Below, piece after piece: positions 30,305-40,158 of a stretch of DNA of 64,000 bases. Each line of letters opens with the position of its first letter. Position 1 is the stretch's first letter. A model generated the notes under the pieces. It was not told the DNA's origin. It made no database searches and saw nothing but the letters and a program-made list of their open reading frames with translations. The position numbers were made by a program, and so were the translations under genes. Origin of the DNA: Lachnospiraceae bacterium (GTDB lineage Bacteria; Bacillota; Clostridia; Lachnospirales; Lachnospiraceae); contig JAAUZC010000023.1 in the NCBI GenBank assembly GCA_014804795.1, positions 186,001-250,000 of the forward strand, written 5' to 3'.

Positions 30305-31411
30305 TTATGAAACCGTAGTAAAATTAACCGGCAGAATCATATAAACATAACTGTCCTCAGAATCCTTTATAAAACAGGGTGCCTTAGGATTCACAAGATA
30401 AACATCAATTTCTTCCCCATCAATAACACGCAGAGCATCAATCAAAAACTTCGGATTAAAACCGATCATTAAATCCTTGCCGCTCTTATTAATATCAATT
30501 AATTCACGCATACTGCCTATTGTGGAATTTAATTTTAACTCCATATTCTCATCAGTAATATTCATAATAATAGGTTTTTTGTCCCCTTCTTTTACAAGAA
30601 GAGTAGCTCTGTCGATACTGTCAAGGAGCCTTCTTTTATTTATTGTCACCTTTGTTTCATAATCAGATGAAAGCATCTGATCTATATTGAAATAGTCACC
30701 TTCAATCAATCTGGAAACCACTATGGTATTGTCAAATTCAAACACAATATGCTTATTCGTAAAGAAGATAACTACATCTTTATCTGTATCACCGCTTAAA
30801 ATTTTACTGATTTCATTTAAAGTCTTCCCGGGAACCACAACTTTTTTCCTGGGATATGAATTTTTCAAATAAACTTTTCTGGTTGAAATGCGATGTCCAT
30901 CTAAAGAAGTGACACGCAGTTTATCCTCATTTACTTCAAACAGTTCACCTGTCATCAGTTTATTTGTATCATTATCAGCAATCGAAAAAATTGTCTGTCT
31001 GATCAGCTCCCTCAAAGTAAACTGTGATAAAATAATAGAATCCAGCTTTTCAATATTTGGAAGATAAGAAAAATCTTCTCCTGATTTTCCTACAATTTTA
31101 ATATTGGCATTCCCGCTTGTAACGATTGTCTGATAAGTGTCATCCGTTTCTATTTTAATATCCCCATCAGGAAACTTACGTACAATCTCAAGAAATATTT
31201 TAGCATCCAATGCAACAATACCCGGTTCTATAATATCTCCATCCACCACTGTTTCAATGCCAAGTTCCATATCATTAGCTGTCAGTTTTATATTATTGGA
31301 AGCATTTATTAAAATACACTGCAAAATGGACATTGTAGTTTTGTTTGGAACAGCTTTTGATACTGTCTGAACACCATTTAAAAGATCTGATCTGGAACAT
31401 ACTAATTTCAT
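30305..31411 (-). CDS. dnaN: DNA polymerase III beta subunit (sliding clamp)
   Basis: A 368-residue clamp with three repeated domains of about 120 residues, starting MKLVCSRSDLLNGVQTVSKAVPNK and ending IKDSEDSYVYMILPVNF, the conserved C-terminal strand of the clamp's protein-binding pocket. It forms the dimeric ring that tethers the replicative polymerase. A perfect DnaA box lies between its ribosome binding site and start codon. A 218-base gap separates it from dnaA. Confidence 0.97.
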   Translation of the reverse strand: MKLVCSRSDLLNGVQTVSKAVPNKTTMSILQCILINASNNIKLTANDMELGIETVVDGDIIEPGIVALDAKIFLEIVRKFPDGDIKIETDDTYQTIVTSGNANIKIVGKSGEDFSYLPNIEKLDSIILSQFTLRELIRQTIFSIADNDTNKLMTGELFEVNEDKLRVTSLDGHRISTRKVYLKNSYPRKKVVVPGKTLNEISKILSGDTDKDVVIFFTNKHIVFEFDNTIVVSRLIEGDYFNIDQMLSSDYETKVTINKRRLLDSIDRATLLVKEGDKKPIIMNITDENMELKLNSTIGSMRELIDINKSGKDLMIGFNPKFLIDALRVIDGEEIDVYLVNPKAPCFIKDSEDSYVYMILPVNFTTVS

Positions 31412-31412
31412 T

Positions 31413-31421
31413 TGTGGATAA
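31413..31421 (-). promoter_or_regulatory. DnaA box directly before the dnaN start codon
   Basis: Minus-strand TTATCCACA, a perfect DnaA box, lies one base before the dnaN ATG and follows the AAAGGA ribosome binding site. DnaA bound here could affect dnaN transcription. Confidence 0.6.
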
Positions 31422-31629
31422 TCCTTTCTTACTGTTTTTGATGAATGAGTGTTTTTTTGCGCTGTCAGGTTACTGTATATTGATAATGAATTTCATAATA
31501 AATAGTAATAATAGCTGTTGAAATGTTCATAACCCGAAAATATTCAGGAAATAAGCCTTAAAACAGCAGGGTAAAAATTATGTATAACTTCATGATAACT
31601 TTTTATAACTCTGTAATTATACACTTTAG

Positions 31630-33012
31630 TCAGGAAGGACTTAAAATATTTTTAATGATGTTGATCTTATTTTTCAGTTCTTCATTGTACTTCATTTCTT
31701 CTTCTATTTTTTTAATACCGTGTATCACAGTAGTATGATCTTTTTTCCCAAGCGTTTTTGCAATATTTGTGAGAGGTGTTTCAATCAACTCTCTGCAAAG
31801 GTACATGTAAACCTGCCTTGGAATGACAAATTCAGCGTTTCTTTTCTGGGATTTGATATCATCGGGAGTGACATCAAAATGTTCTGCTATAATATTAAGG
31901 ATAAGATCGGTTGTTAATTCATTCGATTTTGAAGGATATATCACATCTTTTAATGCATCTTTTGCATGATCCATCGTCAGTTCGTCAAGAGGTATCTTGT
32001 TAATTTTTGAAAAGGCAATTATTTTATTAAAAGCACCTTCCAGTTCTCTGATATTGGATTGAATATTATTTGCAATATACTCAAAAATTGCATTATCTAT
32101 CTTTTTTTCATAGTTTTCCGCGTTTTTAAGAAGAATAGCTACTTTTGTTTCATAGTCAGGAGATTGAATATCGGCAATTAATCCCCATTCAAAACGGGAT
32201 CTGAAACGTTCTTCCAGAGTTTCCATTTCTTTTGGAGGTTTATCGGAGGAAAGTACGATCTGTTTATCAGCGCTGTGCAGCACATTAAATGTGTGGAAAA
32301 ATTCTTCCTGTGTACTTTCTTTTCCGATGATAAACTGAATATCGTCGATCATCAGTACATCTACTGTTCTGTATTTTTCACGCAGCTTTGTCATAGTAGC
32401 AGCATTACCGCTTCTGATGGATTCGATCACTTCGTTTGTAAACTGTTCTGAAGTGACATAAAGCACTTTCATTTCCGGATTTTGATCCAGTATAAAATGT
32501 CCTATAGAATGCATCAGATGGGTCTTGCCAAGCCCCGCTCCTCCATAAATAAAAAGAGGATTGTAGGTTGTACCGGGTGTTTCTGCAACGGCGAGTGCAG
32601 CAGAATGGGCAAATTTATTATTATTCCCTACTACAAACGTATCAAATATATATTTAGGGTTTAAGTTGGCTTTTTCATGTAAAATATTGGAAGCAGCTTT
32701 TTTTGAACTGTTTCCCGGATTTGATTCATTCTCGATGTCTTTTTCCTGTATAAAAGAGATAGTACAGTCTACCTCTGTCATTTCCGTAATAGTTACCTGA
32801 AAGAAATTTGTGTATTTATTGGCAATATAATTAATGGCATGAGCTTTATCAGGGGGGACAAGAATAAGTACATTATTGCCTTCTATTTTATATAATTGGA
32901 GCGGTTCGACCCAGGTAGAAAAGGAAATATTTGTCAATTCATATTCTTTTCTTATTGTTGTTTTTATAAGATTCCAATTTTCTTTGATAGAATATGAAAA
33001 GGTGCTTTCCAT
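31630..33012 (-). CDS. dnaA: Chromosomal replication initiator protein DnaA
   Basis: A 460-residue AAA+ initiator. Domain I is at about 1-85, a short linker follows, domain III has Walker A GGAGLGKTH and Walker B VLMIDDIQF, and the C-terminal domain IV has the DnaA signature KKDHTTVIHGIKKIEEE that reads DnaA boxes. The start is the ATG at 33012. The oriC region with its boxes lies just upstream, giving autoregulation. The gene is divergent from rpmH, the normal Firmicute order. Confidence 0.97.
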   Translation of the reverse strand: MESTFSYSIKENWNLIKTTIRKEYELTNISFSTWVEPLQLYKIEGNNVLILVPPDKAHAINYIANKYTNFFQVTITEMTEVDCTISFIQEKDIENESNPGNSSKKAASNILHEKANLNPKYIFDTFVVGNNNKFAHSAALAVAETPGTTYNPLFIYGGAGLGKTHLMHSIGHFILDQNPEMKVLYVTSEQFTNEVIESIRSGNAATMTKLREKYRTVDVLMIDDIQFIIGKESTQEEFFHTFNVLHSADKQIVLSSDKPPKEMETLEERFRSRFEWGLIADIQSPDYETKVAILLKNAENYEKKIDNAIFEYIANNIQSNIRELEGAFNKIIAFSKINKIPLDELTMDHAKDALKDVIYPSKSNELTTDLILNIIAEHFDVTPDDIKSQKRNAEFVIPRQVYMYLCRELIETPLTNIAKTLGKKDHTTVIHGIKKIEEEMKYNEELKNKINIIKNILSPS

Positions 33013-33073
33013 TTTAATCCCCGTTTCCTGTAGAGTTTCCTGTTTCCATAAAGGCAGTTTTTATATTGTGCTT

Positions 33074-33102
33074 ATTATAATATAAAAGAGTATTTTTTTC
33101 AA
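33074..33102 (-). promoter_or_regulatory. dnaA promoter
   Basis: On the minus strand: -35 TTGAAA (33097-33102), 17-base spacer, -10 TATAAT (33074-33079). Confidence 0.7.
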
Positions 33103-33119
33103 ATTATATTCATTGTAAC

Positions 33120-33535
33120 ATAAAAGAGATAAAACGACAATCTGTGAATTGCTGTGAAAAGCATGTGGATAATTGAGTAAAAGAAAAATAATATTTTTAA
33201 ATAAATGTTGAAATTGTGTGAAAAATAGGAAAATTAATAGCAAAAAAGAGTTTATTTATATACATTAAATTAATTATCCACAACTTATCCACATAATGTG
33301 GATAGTTTTTTATAAAGTAACTTATCCACAAATGCTGAGGTATAACTGTGTGGATTTCTATATGTAGTGGTTGAACAGCATAATTTTTTACTATATATTG
33401 ATTTTATTAAATTATCAGAAAAATCCTTTTGTTTTCAGTTGTTTTGTGGATAAGTTTTACTGAAAAATTTGGCATATTATCTTGACTAAAAAGATAATTA
33501 CTTATATAATTGAAAACGATATTTTCCACAAAAAA
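33120..33535. other. oriC: Chromosomal replication origin oriC with DnaA-box cluster
   Basis: The 599-base dnaA-rpmH gap holds five perfect 9-mers: minus-oriented TGTGGATAA at 33164 and 33445, and TTATCCACA at 33274, 33285 and 33322. One-mismatch boxes are TGTGGATAG at 33297 and TTTTCCACA at 33522; TGTGGATTT at 33349 is weaker. Boxes at 33274, 33285 and 33297 lie 11-12 bp apart, about one helix turn. A very A+T-rich stretch (about 33378-33420) beside them could be the unwinding element. Core genes point away from this gap on both sides. Confidence 0.85.
33482..33510 (+). promoter_or_regulatory. rpmH promoter
   Basis: -35 TTGACT (33482-33487), 17-base spacer, -10 TATAAT (33505-33510). A DnaA-like box (33522-33530) lies just downstream of the -10, so DnaA binding could influence rpmH. 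Confidence 0.75.
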
Positions 33536-33611
33536 GCCATATTTAAAGGCGGTATGAGTAAAAAGTGAACGATTAAGTTTGATATTAATTCAGTAAGGAG
33601 GTGTATATAAT

Positions 33612-33746
33612 ATGAAAATGACATTTCAACCTAAAAAAAGGCAGAGATCTAAAGTGCATGGTTTCAGAGCAAGAATGAGTACTCCGGGCGGAAGAAAGGT
33701 TTTGGCTGCCAGAAGGAGAAAAGGAAGAAAAAGATTATCTGCATAA
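33612..33746 (+). CDS. rpmH: Large ribosomal subunit protein bL34
   Basis: A 44-residue, strongly basic protein beginning [20 protein letters not shown] and ending KGRKRLSA, the standard bL34 sequence. It is preceded by a near-perfect ribosome binding site AAGGAGGTG (33596-33604), eight bases before the ATG. It heads the rightward operon rpmH-rnpA-yidD-yidC-jag and is too short for an ordinary length cutoff. Confidence 0.97.
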   Translation: MKMTFQPKKRQRSKVHGFRARMSTPGGRKVLAARRRKGRKRLSA

Positions 33747-33756
33747 GATATTTACA

Positions 33757-33786
33757 TGGGCCGCAAAAAATTGTGGCCTGTTTTTT
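33757..33786 (+). terminator. Attenuating terminator between rpmH and rnpA
   Basis: GGCCGCAA (33759-33766) pairs with TTGTGGCC (33771-33778), one G-U pair, followed by TG and six Ts. It lies inside an operon that continues, so it probably sets a high rpmH to rnpA ratio. Confidence 0.65.
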
Positions 33787-33832
33787 ATGCGTAGAGGCGC
33801 ATAGCTAATCTAACGGGAAATGGAAAGTGCAG

Positions 33833-34171
33833 ATGGAATTTTCAACATCGTTAAAAAAAAATGAAGACTTCCGGTATGTTTATAGAAATGGAAAAGTAAA
33901 AGCAAATCGCTATCTTGTAATGTATGTTGTGGAAAATGATCAGGCTATAAACAGACTGGGCATTTCTGCCAGTAAAAAAATAGGAAACAGCGTTGTCAGA
34001 CATCATTTTTACAGGCTGGTCAGAGAAAGTTACAGACTACACGAAAAAATATTTAATAGTGGTTTAGATATTGTAGTCGTTGCAAAAAAGAGTGCGGCAG
34101 ATGTCGGTTTTAAGGACATTGAAAGCGCACTGTTACATCTTGGAAAGCTGCATCATATTTGTAAATTTTAA
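33833..34171 (+). CDS. rnpA: Ribonuclease P protein component
   Basis: A 112-residue basic protein that assists RNase P RNA in trimming tRNA 5' ends. The start FSTSLKKNEDFRYVYRNGK and the GISASKKIGNSVVR strand are typical. The normally strict RNR motif (RNRIKRLIRE in relatives) reads RHHFYRLVRE here, so two or three basic/polar contacts are changed. I use the ATG at 33833; the in-frame GTG two codons upstream is also possible. Position and length support an active gene. Confidence 0.92.
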   Translation: MEFSTSLKKNEDFRYVYRNGKVKANRYLVMYVVENDQAINRLGISASKKIGNSVVRHHFYRLVRESYRLHEKIFNSGLDIVVVAKKSAADVGFKDIESALLHLGKLHHICKF

Positions 34172-34222
34172 AATGGTATGTGCAGAAAATCGTTATTACT
34201 ATGAAAAAAAGTTTTTTATGCT

Positions 34223-34432
34223 ATGAAAAGTATGATGATTTGGTTGATTAAAGTTTATAGAAAGTATTTATCACCTCTGAAAAGTACAAAATGCCCATAT
34301 TATCCGAGCTGCTCATCATATGGTCTGGAGGCAATAGAAAAATACGGAGCATTAAAAGGAGGAATGTTGGCTTTATGGAGGATTTTGAGATGTAATCCTT
34401 TTTCTAAGGGTGGATATGATCCTGTTCCTTAA
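34223..34432 (+). CDS. yidD: Membrane protein insertion efficiency factor YidD
   Basis: A 69-residue protein with the family pattern [22 protein letters not shown] followed by [20 protein letters not shown]. It has three cysteines and an amphipathic N-terminal helix. It is thought to help YidC-dependent insertion at the inner face of the membrane. The ribosome binding site is weak, and the ATG nine bases downstream is an alternative start. It lies between rnpA and yidC as usual. Confidence 0.93.
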   Translation: MKSMMIWLIKVYRKYLSPLKSTKCPYYPSCSSYGLEAIEKYGALKGGMLALWRILRCNPFSKGGYDPVP

Positions 34433-34460
34433 AGAGCCGGCAAAAAAGTAAGGAGGCTAA

Positions 34461-35753
34461 ATGTCAAATATTTTATTAACACAATATCAGGGTATGTTTA
34501 TAGGCCCGATTGCAAAAATACTTGGTTATTTAATGGAAGGAATTTTTTATGTGCTGGACCTGATCAACATTCATAATTCCGGTCTTTCCATTATTTTATT
34601 CACAGTAGTCATTTATCTTTGTCTGACGCCGCTTACCTATAAGCAGCAGAAATTTTCAAAGCTTCAGGCAAAGATGAGTCCTGAGATTCAGGCAATTCAG
34701 GCAAAATATAAAAATAAAAAAGATCAGGATTCTGTAATGGCCATGAATCAGGAAACACAGGCTGTTTATGCAAAATATGGTGTTTCTGCTTCGGGAAGCT
34801 GTGTGCAGCTCCTGATTCAGATGCCTATTCTGCTTTCTTTGTATCGTGTAATTTATGCGATTCCTGCATATGTTGCATCGGTAAAGGAAGTATTTTTCCC
34901 TTTTGTTGATAAGCTTATCGCCCAGAAAGGCAGCGCTGAATTTATTCAAAATTTTTCAAATGCGGGAATGTATGCAAAGCAGTTTGAAAATGAAAATTTT
35001 ATAAGCGGTGTAACAAGCTATATCCAGAATACTTATATTGATGTATTAAACAGGGCAAGTACGGCGGATTGGCTGAGTTTGAAAGCAGAGTATCCTTCTC
35101 TTACAACAGAGATAGATGCAACAATGGCTTCTCTTGGTAAATATAATAACTTTTTAGGATTAAATATAGCAAACTCTCCTTCTTTTATTATTAAGGATGC
35201 TTTTTCAAACGGATCATACTTGCTTGTAGTCGGAGCAATTTTAATTCCTTTTCTTGCTGCTGCTACACAGTGGATCAATACAAAGCTTATGCCCACTCAG
35301 ACGAACAGCGGAAATGAACAGGCCGATCAGATGGCTGCTCAGATGAAGATGATGAATACGTTTATGCCTATTATGTCTGCAGTTTTCTGTTTTACGCTTC
35401 CTGCAGGTATGGGTATCTATTGGATTGCCGGTGCGGTGATCAGAAGTATTCAGCAGATTGTTCTCAATAAGCATATTGATAAGATGGATTTTGATGAGAT
35501 TATCGAGAAAAATAAAGATAAAGCTGCCAGAAAAATTGAGAAAAACAAAATACAGACAGAGAGAATGCAGCAGTATGCTAATGTAAATACAAGAAATATT
35601 AATGTAAATAAAACTTCCAATATCAGTGAAAAGGAAAGAGAAGCTGCATTAAAGAAAGCTAACGAATACTACAGTAAAAATGCAAAACCTGGTTCCATGG
35701 CCGCAAAGGCAAATATGGTGCGGGAATATAATGAAAAGAATAACAGAAAATAA
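34461..35753 (+). CDS. yidC: Membrane protein insertase YidC/Oxa1
   Basis: A 430-residue insertase with about five membrane segments. The first hydrophobic region is at about 12-35; the conserved insertase core includes LCLTPLTYKQQKFSKLQ, the coiled hairpin, MPILLSLYRVIY and the late FTLPAGMGIYWIAG segment. There is no lipoprotein signal, as often in Clostridia. The C-tail of about 85 residues is rich in Lys and Asn and could touch ribosomes. AAGGAGG precedes the ATG. It inserts proteins alone or with Sec, and is co-transcribed with jag. Confidence 0.95.
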   Translation: MSNILLTQYQGMFIGPIAKILGYLMEGIFYVLDLINIHNSGLSIILFTVVIYLCLTPLTYKQQKFSKLQAKMSPEIQAIQAKYKNKKDQDSVMAMNQETQAVYAKYGVSASGSCVQLLIQMPILLSLYRVIYAIPAYVASVKEVFFPFVDKLIAQKGSAEFIQNFSNAGMYAKQFENENFISGVTSYIQNTYIDVLNRASTADWLSLKAEYPSLTTEIDATMASLGKYNNFLGLNIANSPSFIIKDAFSNGSYLLVVGAILIPFLAAATQWINTKLMPTQTNSGNEQADQMAAQMKMMNTFMPIMSAVFCFTLPAGMGIYWIAGAVIRSIQQIVLNKHIDKMDFDEIIEKNKDKAARKIEKNKIQTERMQQYANVNTRNINVNKTSNISEKEREAALKKANEYYSKNAKPGSMAAKANMVREYNEKNNRK

Positions 35754-35768
35754 TCGGGGGAAATAAAA

Positions 35769-36398
35769 ATGGAATTTGTTGAATTTTCTGCAAAGACAGT
35801 GAATGATGCTATTATTGAAGCATGTCAGAAATTTACGGTGGCGAGTGAAAAACTGGAAGTAGAAGTATTGGAAGAGGGTTCTTCCGGATTTTTGGGAATC
35901 GGCTCCAGACCTGCTGTTATTAAAGCAAGAGTAAAATCTTCTATTGCGGATACAGCGAAAGATTTCTTAAACAGTGTTTTTGAAGCAATGAATATGGTCG
36001 TTGTTTCCGATGTGAAATATGATGAATATGAAAAGACCATGGATATTGAGTTAAGCGGCGATGAAATGGGCGTTTTGATCGGAAAAAGAGGTCAGACTTT
36101 AGATTCTTTACAGTATCTGGTATCTCTTGTTGTAAATAAGGATACAGAAGATTATATCAGAGTAAAGGTTGACACTGAAAATTACAGACAGAGAAGAAAG
36201 GAAACATTGGAAAATCTTGCAAAGAATATTTCCTTTAAAGTAAAGAGAACAAAGAGAGCCGTTTCTTTGGAGCCTATGAATCCTTACGAGAGAAGAATTA
36301 TTCATTCCGCACTTCAAAATGACAAATATGTAACAACTCATAGTGAGGGAAATGAGCCCTACAGACATGTGGTTGTTACGATCAAAAGAGAGCGGTAA
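35769..36398 (+). CDS. jag: Jag/KhpB RNA-binding protein
   Basis: A 209-residue protein with the Jag N-terminal domain (1-50, EFSAKTVNDAIIEACQKF), a KH domain with the GVLIGKRGQTLDSLQYL loop and a C-terminal R3H domain (ERRIIHSALQNDKYVTTHSEG). KhpB homologs bind RNA with KhpA and affect cell division and wall synthesis. It lies 15 bases after yidC and ends the operon before a terminator. Confidence 0.95.
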   Translation: MEFVEFSAKTVNDAIIEACQKFTVASEKLEVEVLEEGSSGFLGIGSRPAVIKARVKSSIADTAKDFLNSVFEAMNMVVVSDVKYDEYEKTMDIELSGDEMGVLIGKRGQTLDSLQYLVSLVVNKDTEDYIRVKVDTENYRQRRKETLENLAKNISFKVKRTKRAVSLEPMNPYERRIIHSALQNDKYVTTHSEGNEPYRHVVVTIKRER

Positions 36399-36477
36399 AT
36401 TTCATTCTCAAAACTGTCGAAAAAGTATTTATTTTTTAAATTGGAGTAAATCAGTAATATAGAGTAAAATATCAGTA

Positions 36478-36508
36478 ATTCGGGCGTCGGAAAGATGCCC
36501 GAATTTTT
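36478..36508 (+). terminator. Intrinsic terminator after jag
   Basis: ATTCGGGC (36478-36485) pairs with GCCCGAAT (36497-36504), followed by TTTTAT. It ends the rpmH-jag operon. A TATAAT just downstream (36534 region) may be the -10 for mnmE, but I see no convincing -35. Confidence 0.8.
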
Positions 36509-36575
36509 ATCTGTTCGATTTTATAAAAATAAGTTATAATAGCGGATATGATAGTATAGAGATTTGGAGATTTTT

Positions 36576-38009
36576 ATGATGACAGATACGATTGCAGCGA
36601 TTGCGACGGCATTTTCAGAATCGGGAATAGGGATCATCCGCATCAGCGGGGAAAATGCTTTTAATATTGCAGATAAAATTTTTTTAAGAAAGAAAGATTT
36701 TGAAGAATTTTGTATATTAGAAGATAAATCTGATTTTAAAAATAAAGGTTTTATTAAAAATGCAAAAGCGTATACAATGCATTATGGTTATATTCTGGAT
36801 GGTGAAACTGTTCTTGATGAAGTATTGGTTTCTGTTATGAGAGCCCCGAAAAGTTATACGGCAGAAGATGTTGTAGAGATAAATTGTCATGGCGGTATTT
36901 TCATTTTGCAAAAGATCATGGAACTGGTTATCAGAAATGGAGCCAGGGTTGCTGAGCCGGGAGAATTTACAAAGAGGGCTTTTTTAAACGGGCGTATGGA
37001 TCTATCGGAGGCAGAGGCAGTTATGGATCTGATTCAGTCCAAAAATGAATTTGCCCTGCAGGCTTCGATCGGACAGTTAAAAGGTTCGGTTTCTTCTATT
37101 ATAAAAAGATTGAGAAGTAAAATTATTTATGAGATTGCTTTTATAGAATCGGCTTTGGATGATCCGGAAAATTACAGTACGGATGGTTATGGAAAAAAGC
37201 TTTTTGCTGTTTTAGAAGAGGTTGAAGGAGAAGTAGAAGATTTAATTATTCATGCGGATGACGGAAGAATTTTAAAAGAAGGAATTCAGACTGTTATTTT
37301 AGGAAAACCGAATGCGGGAAAATCTTCTTTTTTGAATGAGCTGTTGGGAGAAGAAAAAGCAATCGTCACAGATATTGCGGGAACGACGAGAGATGCTTTG
37401 GAAGAAAATATAAAGCTTGGCGGTATCAATCTGCACATTATTGATACGGCAGGTATCAGAAAGACGGAAGATACGGTTGAAAAAATCGGTGTGGAGAAAG
37501 CAAGAAAATATGCGTCGGAGGCTGATCTTATTGTTTATATTGTGGATTCTTCCGTAAATCTGGATGAGAGTGATGAAGAGATTTTAGAAATTTTGAAAGA
37601 TAAGCATTTTATAGTGCTTTTAAATAAATCTGATCTGAATACGGCTGTAACCGAAAAAGAGGTCACAAATAAATTAAAAGATTTTTCTGACTATGAAATT
37701 ATTAAAATTTCTGCATTGAAACATCAGGGAATAGATGTATTTGAGGAAGCTGTTAAGAAGATGTTTTTTAATGGAACGATTTCTTTTAATAATGAAGTGA
37801 TCATTACAAGTATGCGTCATAAGGAGGCTTTACTGGAAGCAAAGGAAAGTATTTGTATGGTGAAGCAGAGTATTGATGCAGGAATGTCGGAAGATTTTTA
37901 TTCGATTGATCTGATGAATGCTTATGCGGCGCTTGGCAGGATCATAGGAGAAGAAGTCGGCGATGATCTTGTGAATGAGATATTTGAGAAGTTTTGTATG
38001 GGGAAATAG
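36576..38009 (+). CDS. mnmE: tRNA modification GTPase MnmE
   Basis: A 477-residue GTPase that, with MnmG, modifies the wobble uridine of some tRNAs. The N-terminal formyl-THF-like domain starts TDTIAAIATAFSESGIGIIRISG. The GTPase domain has G1 GKPNAGKSS, G2 TTRDALEE, G3 DTAG and G4 NKSD; the C-terminus ends FCMGK, the catalytic CxGK motif. The ATG at 36576 follows GGAG; a TTG four codons earlier is not used in relatives. Confidence 0.96.
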   Translation: MMTDTIAAIATAFSESGIGIIRISGENAFNIADKIFLRKKDFEEFCILEDKSDFKNKGFIKNAKAYTMHYGYILDGETVLDEVLVSVMRAPKSYTAEDVVEINCHGGIFILQKIMELVIRNGARVAEPGEFTKRAFLNGRMDLSEAEAVMDLIQSKNEFALQASIGQLKGSVSSIIKRLRSKIIYEIAFIESALDDPENYSTDGYGKKLFAVLEEVEGEVEDLIIHADDGRILKEGIQTVILGKPNAGKSSFLNELLGEEKAIVTDIAGTTRDALEENIKLGGINLHIIDTAGIRKTEDTVEKIGVEKARKYASEADLIVYIVDSSVNLDESDEEILEILKDKHFIVLLNKSDLNTAVTEKEVTNKLKDFSDYEIIKISALKHQGIDVFEEAVKKMFFNGTISFNNEVIITSMRHKEALLEAKESICMVKQSIDAGMSEDFYSIDLMNAYAALGRIIGEEVGDDLVNEIFEKFCMGK

Positions 38010-38056
38010 ATTTTATTAAGATATACGGTTAAAAATGTAAAAGAGATGTAAATTTA

Positions 38057-38085
38057 TTGATAATGTGAAAAAAGTGATTTATACT
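38057..38085 (+). promoter_or_regulatory. mnmG promoter
   Basis: -35 TTGATA (38057-38062), 17-base spacer, -10 TATACT (38080-38085), in the 119-base gap after mnmE. Confidence 0.65.
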
Positions 38086-38128
38086 TTGAGGAAGATTAAA
38101 AAAGTAATAAATGGACAGAGGTTATAAT

Positions 38129-40075
38129 ATGCCGGAATTTAGAGAAAAAGCAGATGTTTGTATTATTGGCGCGGGACATGCCGGATGTGAGGCGGCGCTT
38201 GCCTGTGCAAGACTTGGGCTGCAGACAGTTATTTTTACTGTTAATATAGAAAGTATAGCAATGATGCCCTGTAATCCGCATATAGGAGGTTCCTCGAAAG
38301 GACATCTTGTCAGGGAGATTGATGCGCTTGGCGGAGAAATGGGTAAAAATATTGATAAGACTTTTTTACAGTCGAAGATGTTGAACAGGTCGAAAGGTCC
38401 GGCTGTTCATTCTTTGCGTTGTCAGGCGGATAAGGCGCAGTACAGCCGTTTTATGAGAATGATTCTGGAAAACCAGGAGAATCTGACAATTAAACAGACG
38501 GAAGTATGTGAACTTTTATTTGAGGATAGTATTGAGAAAAATACAGAAAATGATATAAAAAATAGATTAGACAGTATTAAGAAAAAAATAGTCGGAGTTA
38601 AAATATTGACCGGCGGCATTTATGAATGTAGGGCTGTTATTTTATGTACAGGTACTTATTTAAATGCGAGATGTCTTTGCGGAGAAGCTATTACATATAC
38701 GGGGCCGAACGGAATGCAGTCTTCCACGCATCTCTCCAAAGCTTTGGAGAAGGCTGGCATTAAACTCAGAAGGTTTAAAACAGGAACACCTGCAAGAATG
38801 GACAGACGTTCCATTGATTTTTCTAAGATGGAGGAACAGTTTGGAGATGAAAGAGTAATTCCTTTTTCTTATGAAACAAATCCGGAAGATGTTCAGATTA
38901 AACAGGAATCCTGTTACCTTACTTACACAAATGAAGAGACACATAATATTATAAGAGCAAATCTTGACAGATCGCCGATTTATGCGGGTGTGATCGAGGG
39001 AACAGGTCCGAGATACTGCCCTTCTATAGAAGATAAAGTTGTAAAATTTTCTGATAAGAACAGACATCAGGTTTTTATTGAACCGGAAGGAAAATATTCA
39101 AATGAAATGTATGTGGATGGAATGTCTTCTTCTTTGCCTGAAGATGTTCAGCTTGCTATGTATCGGACTGTTCCGGGACTGGAACATTGCAAGATTGTCA
39201 GGAATGCTTATGCAATAGAATATGACTGTATTGATCCGGGACAGCTTCAATTGACTTTGGAATTTAAACATATAAAGGGTCTTTTTAGTGCCGGGCAGTT
39301 TAATGGCAGCAGTGGTTATGAGGAAGCGGCTGCACAGGGGTTGATTGCCGGTATCAATGCTGCAAGGGAGATTCAAAATAAGGATCAGATCGTTTTGGAT
39401 CGTTCGCAGGCTTATATAGGTGTTTTGATCGATGACCTTGTGACAAAGGAAAATACGGAGCCTTATCGTATGATGACTTCCCGGGCGGAGTACAGATTAT
39501 TGCTGCGTCAGGATAATGCAGATTTAAGGCTCAGAAAAATCGGATATGAAGTAGGACTTATTTCAAAAGAACAATATGAATATGTCTGTGAAAAACAAAA
39601 ACAGATAGAGGAAGAAATAAACAGGTTAAAAAAGACAGTAATAGGAGCTTCTAAGGATATACAGGAGTTTTTGATTTCAAAGGGGAGTTCCCCTCTTAGA
39701 ACAGGGACAAGTCTCGCAGAAATTATTTGCAGACCTGAATTTACTTATGAGAGTGTAGCGGAAATTGATAAAAATCGCCCCTTGTTGAGTGAAGCTGTTA
39801 TCGAGCAGGTCAATATTTCTATTAAATATGAAGGATATATTGAGAGACAGGTCAGGCAGGTGGAGCAGTTTAAAAAACTGGAAAAACGTTTTATTCCGGA
39901 AAACATTTGTTATGAGGACATTTCCGGTATTCGTATTGAGGCAAGACAGAAACTGGCAAAACACAGACCTGTTTCAATCGGACAGGCTTCCAGAATATCC
40001 GGTGTTTCGCCGGCGGATATTTCGGTTCTTCTTGTTTATATAGAACAGATGAAAGAGAATAGTGAGAAAGGATAA
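38129..40075 (+). CDS. mnmG: tRNA uridine 5-carboxymethylaminomethyl modification enzyme MnmG
   Basis: A 648-residue FAD enzyme, partner of MnmE. The FAD loop is [14 protein letters not shown] near the start; [25 protein letters not shown] and the [15 protein letters not shown] motif are typical. The C-terminal helical domain contacts MnmE. I choose the ATG at 38129 with AGAGG before it; an in-frame ATG six codons upstream is also open. Confidence 0.96.
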   Translation: MPEFREKADVCIIGAGHAGCEAALACARLGLQTVIFTVNIESIAMMPCNPHIGGSSKGHLVREIDALGGEMGKNIDKTFLQSKMLNRSKGPAVHSLRCQADKAQYSRFMRMILENQENLTIKQTEVCELLFEDSIEKNTENDIKNRLDSIKKKIVGVKILTGGIYECRAVILCTGTYLNARCLCGEAITYTGPNGMQSSTHLSKALEKAGIKLRRFKTGTPARMDRRSIDFSKMEEQFGDERVIPFSYETNPEDVQIKQESCYLTYTNEETHNIIRANLDRSPIYAGVIEGTGPRYCPSIEDKVVKFSDKNRHQVFIEPEGKYSNEMYVDGMSSSLPEDVQLAMYRTVPGLEHCKIVRNAYAIEYDCIDPGQLQLTLEFKHIKGLFSAGQFNGSSGYEEAAAQGLIAGINAAREIQNKDQIVLDRSQAYIGVLIDDLVTKENTEPYRMMTSRAEYRLLLRQDNADLRLRKIGYEVGLISKEQYEYVCEKQKQIEEEINRLKKTVIGASKDIQEFLISKGSSPLRTGTSLAEIICRPEFTYESVAEIDKNRPLLSEAVIEQVNISIKYEGYIERQVRQVEQFKKLEKRFIPENICYEDISGIRIEARQKLAKHRPVSIGQASRISGVSPADISVLLVYIEQMKENSEKG

Positions 40076-40158
40076 ATGCAAACAAAAATTCTTTCACTCT
40101 TTGTGTTTGCGGCTCAAATAAACGGGTAAGTCTGTTTGCCTGAGCTTTGGTACAAATA

